64,000 bases of DNA from Chryseobacterium sp. (GCA_031286615.1 JAITUA010000003.1:1-64000); one strand, 5' to 3'. Positions 42,793 through 52,142 are shown, counted from the first letter of the stretch. Translations and numbers: made by a program. Notes: generated by a model not told the origin, from the letters alone.

Positions 42793-43257
42793 TTATTTTT
42801 TATTTTCAGCCTGCATCTGCTCTATCCAGCGGACCATTTCTCCTCTCTGTTTTTCGGAAAGTTTGGCTTCCGGATGAAGATAAGTGTAAGAGCTAAGCGG
42901 CATTTTTTTCTGCTGTATTTGATTAGCAATAGATTCTAATTTATTGGTCTGTTTACGATGGCTGTAACTACCCCATTCACTAAAATTTAATTCTTCTTTT
43001 CCTTTTTTAATATGCTTTTCAAGATAATAACTTAAAGGCTGTATATAAGAATAAAATGGATAATGAGTTGAATTACTGTGACAGTCATAACAGGAAGTTG
43101 TAAGAACAGACTGCACATTCTCAGGAAGTTTGTAAACCTTCGAAATATCTGTAGAAGGAACCTGCCCGTAATCAATATTACGGGCAGGCTGAATTATCTG
43201 AATAAGTAAAAAAATTAGAACAAACCCTAACAATATGTTTTTCATGTGTCGGTTCAT
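42793..43257 (-). CDS. haem-binding domain protein (c-type haem site)
   Basis: 154 residues; a second ATG four codons in gives MKNILLGFVLIFLLIQIIQP, a membrane anchor or signal. The mature part has TTSCYDCHSNSTHYPFYSYI, a CxxCH haem site with the YPFYSY tail, then KQTNKLESIANQIQQKKMPL and a YLHPEAKLSEKQRGEMVRWI helix, as in Haem_bd (PF14376) proteins. Such proteins probably carry electrons or sense redox state in the periplasm. Last gene of the copper cluster, 14 bases behind the DUF3347 lipoprotein. Confidence 0.8.
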   Translation of the reverse strand: MNRHMKNILLGFVLIFLLIQIIQPARNIDYGQVPSTDISKVYKLPENVQSVLTTSCYDCHSNSTHYPFYSYIQPLSYYLEKHIKKGKEELNFSEWGSYSHRKQTNKLESIANQIQQKKMPLSSYTYLHPEAKLSEKQRGEMVRWIEQMQAENKK

Positions 43258-43271
43258 CTCTTTTTATTATT

Positions 43272-43877
43272 TTAAAATACTTTTTTTACAGATCCGCAGT
43301 TAATCATTTTCTGTCCTTCATATGGATTGATAATCTCTTCCGACTCACTGATCCAGGTTCCGCCTTTTCCATTATTGTACATTGGACAGAAGTCCTGGTA
43401 TAATTTTAATCCGTCAGTTCCCTTTTCTTTTATTAAATCAGTAATATCATTACTCAAGGATAGCAGATGTTCTCTCTGATGAGCTATATCATCAGATTTT
43501 TCACCGATATGCTCTGCATCTTCCGCTGCACTTTCTAAAATATCCTTTATTTCAGAATCTAACTTACTTGCATCCTGTTTTTTTAAGACAGAATATAGTT
43601 TTTTGGCTTCCAATGAAGCTGTTTTAGAATCATCCTTCGTTAGAGCATTTTTTAAAGGAAGATAACTCTCAACAATTTGCTTGATTGAAAATGCTGAAGA
43701 AACTGCTGATTCTTCTTTATCCTTCTCAGAATCATTTTCTGTTTTTATCGGTGCAGCCGCTACGGATGGCTCTTCCTGAGTTTTAAGATCAGTTTCTGTT
43801 ACCTTTTCTGAGGAATTGTTTTTATTACACGAGTATAAAAGAAACCCTACTAAAAGAATGGTTAATACGTTTTTCAT
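43272..43877 (-). CDS. DUF3347 lipoprotein
   Basis: 201 residues. MKNVLTILLVGFLLYSC carries a lipobox (LLYSC). A charged linker leads to a DUF3347 helical bundle (VESYLPLKNALTKDDSKTAS, LSLSNDITDLIKEKGTDGLK) and then YQDFCPMYNNGKGGTWISES and YEGQKMINCGSV. The two Cys/Met-containing ends (CPMxxxxGxxW and M..CG) are the soft-metal-binding features of DUF3347. Such proteins accompany multicopper oxidases and CusB-type efflux; a copper chaperone role in the periplasm is inferred. Confidence 0.8.
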   Translation of the reverse strand: MKNVLTILLVGFLLYSCNKNNSSEKVTETDLKTQEEPSVAAAPIKTENDSEKDKEESAVSSAFSIKQIVESYLPLKNALTKDDSKTASLEAKKLYSVLKKQDASKLDSEIKDILESAAEDAEHIGEKSDDIAHQREHLLSLSNDITDLIKEKGTDGLKLYQDFCPMYNNGKGGTWISESEEIINPYEGQKMINCGSVKKVF

Positions 43878-43915
43878 TGTTTTGCTAATTAATTTTATAA
43901 AAATTCTACTGCTTA

Positions 43916-46654
43916 TTAGTACGTTAAAGTAACACCTGCACCCCAGCCCATTTCATTATCATAGTTTCCGGAAACGGATAACCATTTCTGAAGAATATAC
44001 CTCATTCCTGTTGAGAATTCACCATCAGAATTGACGCTGAAGTTTCCTCTCAGTCTTCTGGAAAGCGGAATATCCTCACGGCTCAGTTCTAACAGTACTT
44101 TTCCGTTTTGGTCTACGCTTGCATCAGCTGTAATCAACATGGGAAGTACATACTGCATACCCACCATAAATGCAAATTTGTTTTTTGAAGCTTTCTGCTG
44201 CCCGAACCAGGTCTTTTTCCCATGAAAATCCATACCCATATCTTCTGCCATCTGTCTTTCCATGATCTCATGATTTTTTTGAACCCGTACTCCTGCATAA
44301 GGAAGCGCCCATTGGAATTTCCCTAAAAATCGTCCTACTTTTGCACTTCCTTCAAAATGATCAAAATTCCAGTTGGAATGAAACTCATTAAGGTTAGCCC
44401 ATCTCGGTCCGAACATCGTCATCGTTTCTGCATGGATCTTATTGCTTGCTACATCCAGCATCGCCATAGAACTGGTCATTTTATTATCCTGTATAAAGTT
44501 TTTCCACGCTAATTTTCTGTTCGGAAGCTGTGGATTGGGTTTAGAGTTTTCATAGCTGAAGATTCTTCCCATTCCCGCCATCATATGGTATAAAATATGA
44601 CAGTGGAAAAACCAGTCACCATCCTGATTCGCTGCAAATTCTATCGTTACGGTTTCCATTGGCATGATATCTACCACGTTTTTCAATGGAGAATATTCTC
44701 CTTTTGAATTGATTAATCTGAAATCATGACCGTGAAGGTGCATCGGGTGGCGCATCATAGAATTATTATACATTTTAATTCTAAGAATTTCCCCTTTTTT
44801 TATCAGGATTTTATCTGTTTCCGTTACAGTCTTATTATCCAGAGTCCACAGATAATGGTTCATATTCCCTTCCAGCGTAAACTTCATTTCACGGATGCTG
44901 TCTGTAGGAAGAATTGTTTTCTCAGGAGACTTTAAAATATTATAAGACAATCTTTTAATGGTTTTTTCTTCTCCCATATCCATTCCTGAATGTTGAGAAT
45001 GATCCTCTTTCTTATCTTCTTTCGTCTTCACTCCCATCATCTCATTGATATGCTTTGCTGTAGTTTTTCTTTGATTTTCAGATAATTCCGGATACATTAC
45101 TTCGTTCATATCCATCATTTGATTTCCCATCGTCATGGTCATAGGCTTCATATTTCCGCTCATTTCCATCATGCCGTTCATCATTTTCATTCCTTCAAAA
45201 AGCATCAGCCTTGGAAGATTAGGAGCCTCTACTTTTTCACCTGAACCCAGCCAAAGGGAAGCATGTCCTATTCTGTCTTCTGAAGTTGCTCTGAATTCAA
45301 AGCTTTTATTTTCAGGAATCGTCACTTCAATATCGTAAGTCTCGGAAACCCCTACAATCAAGCGGTCAACTTCTGTCGGAACTACATCATTACCATCATT
45401 TCCGACTACTTTTATCTTTCCACCTCCGTAATTCAGCCAGAAATAGGTAGATGAACCTCCGTTGGCCACTCTTAATCTTACTTTATCTCCAGGTTTTAGA
45501 TTGGAATAATCTGAGCTGGGAGTTCCATTGATCAGGAATTTATCATAATAGACATCACTTACATCCATCGCTTCCATCCTTTTCCATTCATTCAGTGCTT
45601 TTGTTCCAAAGTTTCCGGACTTAATGGCTTCCCAATAACTCTGTACTGCATTTTTCTTTACAGCGTACCAATCTGTATTGGCCATGTGAAGCCTTCTCGC
45701 GATCTGCATCGGATCATCATCACTCCAATCTCCCAGCAATACCGGAATCTCTGCATTGTATTCAGTTTTCGGCTCGCCTTCTCTTTTCTTGAAAACCAAA
45801 ATTCCATTCATTCCTATCTGCTCCTGAAGGGATTCATGGGAATGATACCAATATGTTCCGTTTTGGGAAACTCTGAATTTGTATAAATGGGTTTCTCCGG
45901 GCGTTACGGGTTTTGTAGTAAGATATGGAACTCCGTCATGTTCATTGGGAAGAATTACTCCGTGCCAGTGCAATCCTGTATTTTCCTTAAGCATATTGTG
46001 CAGGTAAATTTCGGCTGTATCTCCTTCCGTAAAATATAAAGTCGGAGCCTGAAGTTTCCCGTTGATCGCAATCGCTCTTCTGTTTTTTCCGGTGAAATTG
46101 ACAATGGTATCTTTTACATACAGATCATAACGAACCGTTTTTCCACCGAAAGTAATTCTTCCGTTTTCTGAATTACGTTTTAAAATAGATTTTTCTTCTT
46201 TTGGATTTTCAGCCTGCATATGAGAATGATCTTCCTTTTCTACCAGATCCATCCCGCATTTAGGACATTTTCCGGGCTTATCCGAAACTACTTCAGGATG
46301 CATCGGGCATGTATAAGTAGTTTGAGCTTTAGAGGGTGATACAACTTTTTTTTCTGGTTGAACAGAAGGCTTTATTACTTTTGCTTGCTCAACCTTGGCT
46401 GTTTCCTTTACTTTATTTACTCTATTTATTTTTGTTTCTGTTGGTTTTGCCTTTGTTTCTGTTTTAGATGCAGGTTTCGCTACAGATTTTACAGCGGCTG
46501 TCTTTTTAACCAGAGTCATTCCACATTTCGGGCAGTCTCCAGGTTTTGAGGACACCACTTCAGCGTGCATCGGACAGGTATAATACGTTTTTGTATTTTG
46601 TGCGAAAGTAAAAACAGAGAATAAAAGCACCAGAAACATTATCAGTTTTTTCAT
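43916..46654 (-). CDS. multicopper oxidase (CopA-like) with two N-terminal metal-binding domains and barrel-like C-terminus
   Basis: 912 residues, against about 600 for CopA. Signal peptide, then two YTCPMHpEVVs.kPGkCPkCGM domains (about 24-49 and 113-138) joined by a Lys-rich linker. Cupredoxin motifs follow: GLHWHG, GTYWYHSH, MRHPMHLHGHDFRL and GDWFFHCHILYHMMAGM, giving the type 1 and trinuclear sites; a Met/His-rich stretch (GMKMMNGMMEMSGNMKPMT) lies between. After about residue 720 the sequence changes to amphipathic strands (FGPRWANLNEFHSNWNFD, GMRYILQKWLSVSGNYDNEM, WGAGVTLTY) ending in an aromatic residue, like CopB outer-membrane barrels. Cuprous-oxidase copper resistance in the periplasm. 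Confidence 0.9.
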   Translation of the reverse strand: MKKLIMFLVLLFSVFTFAQNTKTYYTCPMHAEVVSSKPGDCPKCGMTLVKKTAAVKSVAKPASKTETKAKPTETKINRVNKVKETAKVEQAKVIKPSVQPEKKVVSPSKAQTTYTCPMHPEVVSDKPGKCPKCGMDLVEKEDHSHMQAENPKEEKSILKRNSENGRITFGGKTVRYDLYVKDTIVNFTGKNRRAIAINGKLQAPTLYFTEGDTAEIYLHNMLKENTGLHWHGVILPNEHDGVPYLTTKPVTPGETHLYKFRVSQNGTYWYHSHESLQEQIGMNGILVFKKREGEPKTEYNAEIPVLLGDWSDDDPMQIARRLHMANTDWYAVKKNAVQSYWEAIKSGNFGTKALNEWKRMEAMDVSDVYYDKFLINGTPSSDYSNLKPGDKVRLRVANGGSSTYFWLNYGGGKIKVVGNDGNDVVPTEVDRLIVGVSETYDIEVTIPENKSFEFRATSEDRIGHASLWLGSGEKVEAPNLPRLMLFEGMKMMNGMMEMSGNMKPMTMTMGNQMMDMNEVMYPELSENQRKTTAKHINEMMGVKTKEDKKEDHSQHSGMDMGEEKTIKRLSYNILKSPEKTILPTDSIREMKFTLEGNMNHYLWTLDNKTVTETDKILIKKGEILRIKMYNNSMMRHPMHLHGHDFRLINSKGEYSPLKNVVDIMPMETVTIEFAANQDGDWFFHCHILYHMMAGMGRIFSYENSKPNPQLPNRKLAWKNFIQDNKMTSSMAMLDVASNKIHAETMTMFGPRWANLNEFHSNWNFDHFEGSAKVGRFLGKFQWALPYAGVRVQKNHEIMERQMAEDMGMDFHGKKTWFGQQKASKNKFAFMVGMQYVLPMLITADASVDQNGKVLLELSREDIPLSRRLRGNFSVNSDGEFSTGMRYILQKWLSVSGNYDNEMGWGAGVTLTY

Positions 46655-46743
46655 AATATTTCAAAGTTTTTAGAAGCTGCACAACTTAAAGTTAATTATA
46701 ACTTAAGCTATGCAACTTATTATTTTAAAGAACAATAGACTAA

Positions 46744-47217
46744 TTATTTAATCTCTGACTTTACGCTTCCGCATGAAAGCATAGACTTCCCGTAGTATGG
46801 GTTGGCAATCTGTTTTTCATCGCTCAGCCAGCTGCCGTCTGCCATGGGGCAGTATTGTACATAAACTGGTTTTTCAGAAAGTTTGAACTGCTTGGTTAGA
46901 GCGATCATATTGTCCGAAAGATTGAGGAAAGTTTCTCTTTGGGCAGTAACCGTTCTCGCCTCAGAAATAACAGAAGCATCTTTTCTAAGAACATTAAGGT
47001 TCCCTTCTGAAACCATTTTATAGTCAATGGTTGAAGCTGTTTTAATGAATTCCGTTGCGGCTTTTGAAGTTTTGTCAGCATCATCTGAGGCTAATGCTGA
47101 TTTGATTGCGATATAATTCTGATACAGCTTAGAAACCTGAGCATCCTTTTTAGATTGTGCTGATAATGAAATGATTGAGAATATAGATAATGCTGCTGTG
47201 ATGATATATTTTTTCAT
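46744..47217 (-). CDS. DUF3347 secreted protein
   Basis: 157 residues. Signal peptide MKKYIITAALSIFSIISLSA, then a four-helix DUF3347 domain (QVSKLYQNYIAIKSALASDD, TAQRETFLNLSDNMIALTKQ) ending VQYCPMADGSWLSDEKQI and YGKSMLSCGSVKSEI, with the CPM and M.SCG soft-metal sites of the family. Shorter relative of the lipoprotein two genes on. Between the HYC_CC_PP gene and the multicopper oxidase, it likely hands copper over in the periplasm; this is inferred from motif and context. Confidence 0.8.
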   Translation of the reverse strand: MKKYIITAALSIFSIISLSAQSKKDAQVSKLYQNYIAIKSALASDDADKTSKAATEFIKTASTIDYKMVSEGNLNVLRKDASVISEARTVTAQRETFLNLSDNMIALTKQFKLSEKPVYVQYCPMADGSWLSDEKQIANPYYGKSMLSCGSVKSEIK

Positions 47218-47337
47218 TGTTTTAAATTTTAGAATTAATTTTTAATAAAGAATAATGGGTAACGCATCAGGAATATGCGTCAGGACATGTCGCCCGTAAC
47301 TGTATATGGTAATGATACAGAAAACGACAGACGGATT

Positions 47338-47718
47338 CTAAATTCTAAAATTACAATGATTGATGTAGATTGGAACCGGCCGGTATTCAGGTGGTCCATT
47401 AATCTGGATTTGAGTATACTTGGTTGCTGAAAAAGATTTATCAATAACAGGAAACTGATGTTTCACAGGAATTACTGAAATCTGGCCTAAAAAGTCAATT
47501 TTAAGCAGATCTGATTTCTGGGAATCATCTACTTTTACTACTTTGATCTCCGTTTTGCAGCATCCTTTTTTGTCTTTAACGCCGCATTTAGCACAGATAC
47601 CATCTGTTTTCTGACTCACAGAAACAAATTCCTTCATGCAATAATGAATGCTAAAAGCTGCTCCGGAAGAAAATCCGAAGTAGAAAATAGAAAACAATAT
47701 GGCAAGAATCTTTTTCAT
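47338..47718 (-). CDS. HYC_CC_PP family protein
   Basis: 126 residues. Signal-like start MKKILAILFSIFYFGFSSG; then the three features that name the family: SIHYCMKEF (HYC), KKGCCKTE (CC, with CAKCG before it) and INGPPEYRP (PP). It is a Cys-rich small secreted or membrane-tethered protein, common in flavobacteria next to a TonB-dependent receptor and copper genes; metal binding by the five Cys is likely. A -7 promoter box lies 10 bases upstream, so the run from here to the haem-binding gene may be one transcript. Confidence 0.8.
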   Translation of the reverse strand: MKKILAILFSIFYFGFSSGAAFSIHYCMKEFVSVSQKTDGICAKCGVKDKKGCCKTEIKVVKVDDSQKSDLLKIDFLGQISVIPVKHQFPVIDKSFSATKYTQIQINGPPEYRPVPIYINHCNFRI

Positions 47719-47726
47719 TGATAGGA

Positions 47727-47734
47727 CAAAGTTA
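47727..47734 (-). promoter_or_regulatory. -7 promoter box of the copper cluster (HYC_CC_PP gene onward)
   Basis: TAACTTTG on the minus strand, a full TAnnTTTG match, 9 bases ahead of the start. No TTG at 19-21 bp. A metal-sensor site was not identified. Confidence 0.45.
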
Positions 47735-47796
47735 AAAATATCTCTGAAACCGTTGTTATAAAATTTGGTAATGTTGTTACAAAATTCGGGTAAAAT

Positions 47797-47827
47797 AAAA
47801 AGCTTCCGAATTTTTCCGAAAGCTTTT
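47797..47827 (-). terminator. terminator-like hairpin after the copper-cluster TonB receptor
   Basis: Imperfect stem AAAAGCTTCCGAA / TTCCGAAAGCTTTT with a short T loop, on the minus strand between the receptor gene and the HYC_CC_PP promoter. Confidence 0.5.
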
Positions 47828-47870
47828 ATTTATTTTTTGAGAGATTAGCATCAACCTCATCTTTTCATTT

Positions 47871-50108
47871 TTACAGTTTGAATTCAAGTTTCACATTAAA
47901 GAAACGCCCTGTAAGACGTACCGGAACAGGATACATATAATTGCTGTTATAATCTGTGATCCATTGGTTTGCTATGGTATTGTTAATATTGAATGCGTTG
48001 AAAACCTGAACACCTAATGTCAGTTCCTCAAAATTACCCCAGAATCCTGATCTCTTATTTTTTTCTTTCGGATCAATAAATACTTTTGTCAATCCCAAAT
48101 CTACTCTTTTATAAGAAGGAAGGGTCTGCTGATAATTATATGCCGCATTAAAATCCGGCTGCCCATTACTGTTGAATAATACAGGAGCACCTGTAGGCAA
48201 TCCCATAGCATATACTAAAGTAAGGTTTACGCGCATTGACGGGAAGCTTGGCATATAATCCTGATAGAACATAGCAAATCTTAATCTCTGATCTGTAGGT
48301 CTTGGAATATCACCTTTTCCATCAATATTTTCGTACACTCTGGCATAACTCGCAGATAACCATGAATCTACACCAGGTACAAATTCACCAAATAATCTTG
48401 TATCAATCCCATAAGCATATCCTTTGGAATTATTCTGCCCGGAATAACGGATTCTCACATTGTCCATATAATACGGAATCAGATTATCCATTTTCTTGTA
48501 GTAAAGCTCTGTAGTCAGTTTGAATGGTCTGTCATACATCTGGAACTCATAATCATTGGCAAGAATCACCTGAATAGAGCGTTGTGATTTTATATTGGAG
48601 TTAAAATTACCATCCAAATCTTTAATTTCTTTATAGAAAGGTGACTGATAGTAGATTCCTCCTGAAATTTTGAACAACATATCGCTGTCCCAATCAGGTT
48701 TTATCGCAAACTGGGCTCTTGGAGAGAATATCGTTTCTTTATTGAAACTCCAATTCGCAACACGTACTCCGGCATTTACAAATACTTTACTTGCTCCCCA
48801 ATAGAATTTCTGTGAATATTGCGCATATGCCGAAACTCTTGTAGGTTCAATATTATTCTGTCCTGCAATATAATAAGCCAGTTTAAGATCACCGGTATTT
48901 CCTGTTCTCGGATCGATAATTTCCGGTCTTGGAAGGCTGTATCCTGCTGCATCTACCAATTTCCATTCATTAGTAAGATCTTTCAGGTTTTCTTTCTCAT
49001 ATTTAAATCCAACTTCAAAGTCTGTGTTTACATTAGGAGAAAATTTGGCTCTGAACTGTGTTCCGTATGTTCTTACAAATAAATCATTTCTTGCATGTTC
49101 TATCTGTCCTCCAACATCGAAAGAGGTCACAGGCTGCTGTGTTACCGGATCAAACGTCTGAAGTTCATATGCTGACTGTATGGTATAATATTCTCTTTCT
49201 CTGTTCTGATAGGCAAAAGCATCTAATGTAAGCTTCCAGTTGTCAGCAGGCTTATAATTCATGGAGAATGTCCCCATCATATTTTTATACTGGTCATTTT
49301 CTTTACCCGCATATCCTATATTTACGGTTATAGGCTGCTGAAGACTTCCGAAAGTAACACTTTTTGCCTTAGGAATCATCTCGTAATCATTCTTGGAATA
49401 ATATCCGATAAATGACATGGAGAATTTATCACTGACATGGTAATTCAGATAAGACTGAAAATCCCAATAGGTAGGGTTAAAGTCTGTATCTTCCTTTAAG
49501 GTATTAAGAACGAGATTGGTATTTCTGTATCTTCCCGAAAATAAGGCTGTAAATTTTTTATTTTTTGAAGCCAGACCTGTTGTCAGTCTACCTCCAATTA
49601 AACTGGCCTCTCCTGAAACTTCAAATTTTTCAGGTTCACGGTAATAGATATTTAAAGCAGAAGACATTTTATCACCATACTTAGCTTCAAATCCTCCTGC
49701 AGAGAAATTCACTGCAGAAACCATATCCGGATTGATAATACTCATTCCCTCCTGCTGTGAGTTTCTGATCAGGAAAGGTCTGTAGATCTCAATATCATTG
49801 ATGTAGATAAGGTTTTCATCATAGTTTCCACCACGAACCATATATTGTGAAGACAGCTCGGTATTGGAGTTTACGGAAGGAAGTGTCTTAAGCAATCCTT
49901 CAATTCCACCGTTAACAGAAGCCACAGATTTTGCTTCTTTTGCTGAAATTCTCACATTGGTAAGGTCGTTTGTTCTTCCTGTTGATTTTTTTTGGAAGAC
50001 AACTTCCTCTATATCGGTTACTCTAGTGGTCGCTGTATCCTTTTTTCTTTGTTGGGAGAAAATCAGAAACGGGACCATAAGGCTTAGCGGTAAAACTAGT
50101 TTTTTCAA
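47871..50108 (-). CDS. TonB-dependent outer-membrane receptor of the copper cluster
   Basis: 745 residues. Signal peptide MKKLVLPLSLMVPFLIFSQ. Plug domain contains DIEEVVFQKKSTGRTNDL, GGIEGLLKTLPSVNSNTELS, YMVRGGNYDENLIYINDIEI and FEAKYGDKMSSALNI; the rest is barrel with a C-terminal strand NVKLEFKL. There is no SusC-type beta-sandwich. Position next to HYC_CC_PP and DUF3347 genes suggests that it brings a metal complex through the outer membrane, plausibly copper; the substrate is inference. Its own terminator separates it from the next gene. Confidence 0.82.
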   Translation of the reverse strand: MKKLVLPLSLMVPFLIFSQQRKKDTATTRVTDIEEVVFQKKSTGRTNDLTNVRISAKEAKSVASVNGGIEGLLKTLPSVNSNTELSSQYMVRGGNYDENLIYINDIEIYRPFLIRNSQQEGMSIINPDMVSAVNFSAGGFEAKYGDKMSSALNIYYREPEKFEVSGEASLIGGRLTTGLASKNKKFTALFSGRYRNTNLVLNTLKEDTDFNPTYWDFQSYLNYHVSDKFSMSFIGYYSKNDYEMIPKAKSVTFGSLQQPITVNIGYAGKENDQYKNMMGTFSMNYKPADNWKLTLDAFAYQNREREYYTIQSAYELQTFDPVTQQPVTSFDVGGQIEHARNDLFVRTYGTQFRAKFSPNVNTDFEVGFKYEKENLKDLTNEWKLVDAAGYSLPRPEIIDPRTGNTGDLKLAYYIAGQNNIEPTRVSAYAQYSQKFYWGASKVFVNAGVRVANWSFNKETIFSPRAQFAIKPDWDSDMLFKISGGIYYQSPFYKEIKDLDGNFNSNIKSQRSIQVILANDYEFQMYDRPFKLTTELYYKKMDNLIPYYMDNVRIRYSGQNNSKGYAYGIDTRLFGEFVPGVDSWLSASYARVYENIDGKGDIPRPTDQRLRFAMFYQDYMPSFPSMRVNLTLVYAMGLPTGAPVLFNSNGQPDFNAAYNYQQTLPSYKRVDLGLTKVFIDPKEKNKRSGFWGNFEELTLGVQVFNAFNINNTIANQWITDYNSNYMYPVPVRLTGRFFNVKLEFKL

Positions 50109-50151
50109 AAGAAATGTTTTAGAATTTCTAAAATTAATGTTTTTTTAACAA

Positions 50152-50961
50152 TTACAAAATCGATTCTCTAATTCTTGTCAATTTTTGTAACAAATCTTCT
50201 AATAAATCTAATCTTAACATGTTGGCACCATCAGATAAAGCGGTTTCCGGTGTAGGGTGTGTTTCAATGAAAATTCCATCTGCTCCTACTGCAATTCCTG
50301 CTTTAGCAACAGTTTCAATAAGGTCCGGTCTTCCACCTGTAACCCCTGAATTCTGGTTAGGCTGTTGTAAAGAGTGTGTAACATCTAAAATAACGGGAGC
50401 ATATTCTCTCATTGTAGGAATTCCTCTGTAATCCACGATAAGGTCTGTATATCCGAAAGAATTTCCTCTTTCAATGATCGCTACTTTCTGGTTATCAGAA
50501 TCTGTTACTTTCTGAACCGCAAACTTCATTGCTTCCGGTGAAAGGAACTGCCCTTTTTTCAGGGTAACACATTTTCCGGTTTTTGCAGCTGCGATTAATA
50601 AATCAGTCTGACGAACAAGGAACGCCGGAATCTGCAGAACATCTACATATTGTGCTGCCAGCGCTGCATGCTCATTTTCATGAATATCCGTTGTTGTAGG
50701 AATATTGAACGTCTCCCCGACCTTTTTAAGGATTTCAAGAGATTTTTCTTCACCAATGGTTGTGAAAGAGTCTACACGGCTTCTGTTAGCCTTTTTGAAA
50801 CTCCCTTTGAAAATATAAGGAATATTATATTTATCTGTGATATTGATTACTTTTTCAGCAATTCTCAATGCCATATCTTCCCCTTCAATAATACAAGGTC
50901 CGGCAATAAGGAAAAAGTTTTTTGAATCTTTGTGCGAAATATTATCTAAATACTGAATCAT
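50152..50961 (-). CDS. kdsA: 3-deoxy-8-phosphooctulonate synthase (Kdo8P synthase)
   Basis: 269 residues, normal length. FFLIAGPCIIEGED, IPYIFKGSFKKANRSRVDSF (substrate loop with the KANRSS/R motif), IPTTTDIHENEHAA, LQIPAFLVRQTDLLIAAAKT, LKKGQFLSPEAMK, VTGGRPDLIETVAKAGIAVG and IFIETHPTPETALSDG are the catalytic and metal-binding stretches. It joins phosphoenolpyruvate and arabinose 5-phosphate for Kdo, the inner-core sugar of lipopolysaccharide. Cytoplasmic, single gene here. Confidence 0.95.
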   Translation of the reverse strand: MIQYLDNISHKDSKNFFLIAGPCIIEGEDMALRIAEKVINITDKYNIPYIFKGSFKKANRSRVDSFTTIGEEKSLEILKKVGETFNIPTTTDIHENEHAALAAQYVDVLQIPAFLVRQTDLLIAAAKTGKCVTLKKGQFLSPEAMKFAVQKVTDSDNQKVAIIERGNSFGYTDLIVDYRGIPTMREYAPVILDVTHSLQQPNQNSGVTGGRPDLIETVAKAGIAVGADGIFIETHPTPETALSDGANMLRLDLLEDLLQKLTRIRESIL

Positions 50962-51090
50962 TTTGTTGTAATTAAAAAGTTCAGTAAAAATACTGAGAAA
51001 GTTTCATAAATGGAAATTATTTGATTGCTTTAACAGGCTATGGCTGCAATAGTTTTTGAGTTTTTTGGATTTTTAAATTTCCGGTTATAA

Positions 51091-51370
51091 ATTGGTAGAT
51101 GCTTCGACAGGCTCAGCATGACAACTCTAATACTATGTGTTTTATTAACGCATATCAGACGATTGAGAATCAAAAGAAGACTGAATTTCTGATTATTAAT
51201 TGGTAGATGCTTCGACAGGCTCAGCATAACAACTCTAATACTATGTGTTTTATTAACGCGTATCAGACGATTGAGAATCAAAAGAAGACTGAATTTCTGA
51301 TTATTAATTGGTAGGTGCTTCGACAAGCTCAGCATTACAACTCTAATACTATCTGTTTTATTAACGTGTA
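51091..51370. repeat. 108-bp tandem repeat, two full copies and one partial
   Basis: Units start at 51091, 51199 and 51307 with ATTGGTAG(A/G)TGCTTCGACA and differ at a few positions; the third ends near 51370. Each contains the dispersed flavobacterial motif GCTTCGAC(A)GGCTCAGCAT. Period is exactly 108. Confidence 0.9.
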
Positions 51371-51474
51371 CCTTACAATAGGCAACACGAGAATCAATAA
51401 TTTATAATTGTTTTATTCAAAAAATGAATATTCTGAATGATAATGTCATTATAAACAAGATTAATTATAGCGAC

Positions 51475-51499
51475 GTCATGCTGAGCCAGTCGAAGCATC
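51475..51499. repeat. inverted copy of the repeat core
   Basis: GTCATGCTGAGCC then AGTCGAAGCATC, the reverse complement of the core in the first tandem unit (51098-51122) with one mismatch, 25 bp. With that copy it forms a long inverted repeat around the other units. Confidence 0.85.
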
Positions 51500-51512
51500 C
51501 GCAATATTTTAT

Positions 51513-52037
51513 TTAGAATTTCTTCAAAATCTTCTCAAATGTATTTACATTTCTGCTGGTAAACTGATCTTTAAGACTTTTCTTTCCTAAAACTTTTCCA
51601 AAGGTAGAATCTAATGTATTTCCTTTCGGAACCTGCCAATAAAATATATCATTGATAATCTGTGCCTTTTCATCTTCTGCCTGGGCTGCTTTTTGAAACT
51701 CTTCCATCAAAACTTTTTCTACACCCGGAATACCGACAAAACTATAAATATGGAAGCTTTCATTCTTTTCAAAAGGAATACTGTTCCAGAAAACCTCTGT
51801 CTCTGCCTGAGATTTTACAAACAAAAAAGCTTCATAAGAAAAATGTTCAGACATCGCTTTTTCAAGAACGGTCTTTAAATCCTCTACACTTTTATCTGAA
51901 TAAAATACAATATTTCCGGAAGCCAATATTGAGCTCACATCTTTCATACCGGCATCTTTAAAAACCTGGCAGACATCAGCCATTTTCATATTGGTTCCTT
52001 TTACATTGACACCACGGAGAAAAGCACAGTATTTCAT
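51513..52037 (-). CDS. DUF1697 family protein
   Basis: 174 residues. KYCAFLRGVNVKGTNMKMAD then VCQVFKDAGMKDVSSILASG and NIVFYS are the DUF1697 signature (hhLRGhNVGGxxxhxMxxLxxxhxxhGhxxVxThhxSGNhhF). Function unknown; this is a widespread single-domain soluble protein. Start chosen at the ATG next to a stretch of T residues; an 18-base spacer motif (52076-52093) lies upstream. Confidence 0.9.
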   Translation of the reverse strand: MKYCAFLRGVNVKGTNMKMADVCQVFKDAGMKDVSSILASGNIVFYSDKSVEDLKTVLEKAMSEHFSYEAFLFVKSQAETEVFWNSIPFEKNESFHIYSFVGIPGVEKVLMEEFQKAAQAEDEKAQIINDIFYWQVPKGNTLDSTFGKVLGKKSLKDQFTSRNVNTFEKILKKF

Positions 52038-52142
52038 TTTTTTTTGGGGATTAGGGATTAGATAATAGGTTGTAAGTTTGAGGGTTTGAGAGTAAAAGAG
52101 TTAAGGGGTCTTATTTTTTAAATGCTTAAATATTTCAATCTT

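Larger units (their letters stand above)
50962..51512. other. intergenic region filled with tandem and inverted repeats
   Basis: 551 bp between kdsA and the DUF1697 gene. Holds three copies of a 108-bp unit and one inverted copy of its core, listed separately. Nothing else recognised. A minus-strand frame of 101 codons across the array is an artefact of the repeat (unit length 36 codons). Confidence 0.8.

Noticed and set aside
51030-51335. Minus-strand frame of 101 codons repeating MLSLSKH...
   Set aside because: The protein repeats only because the DNA repeat period (108) is divisible by three; it is a well-known artefact of the dispersed repeat.
51091-51370. Tandem array as a CRISPR
   Set aside because: Period is 108 bp with the whole unit conserved; there are no short repeats with unique spacers and no cas genes.
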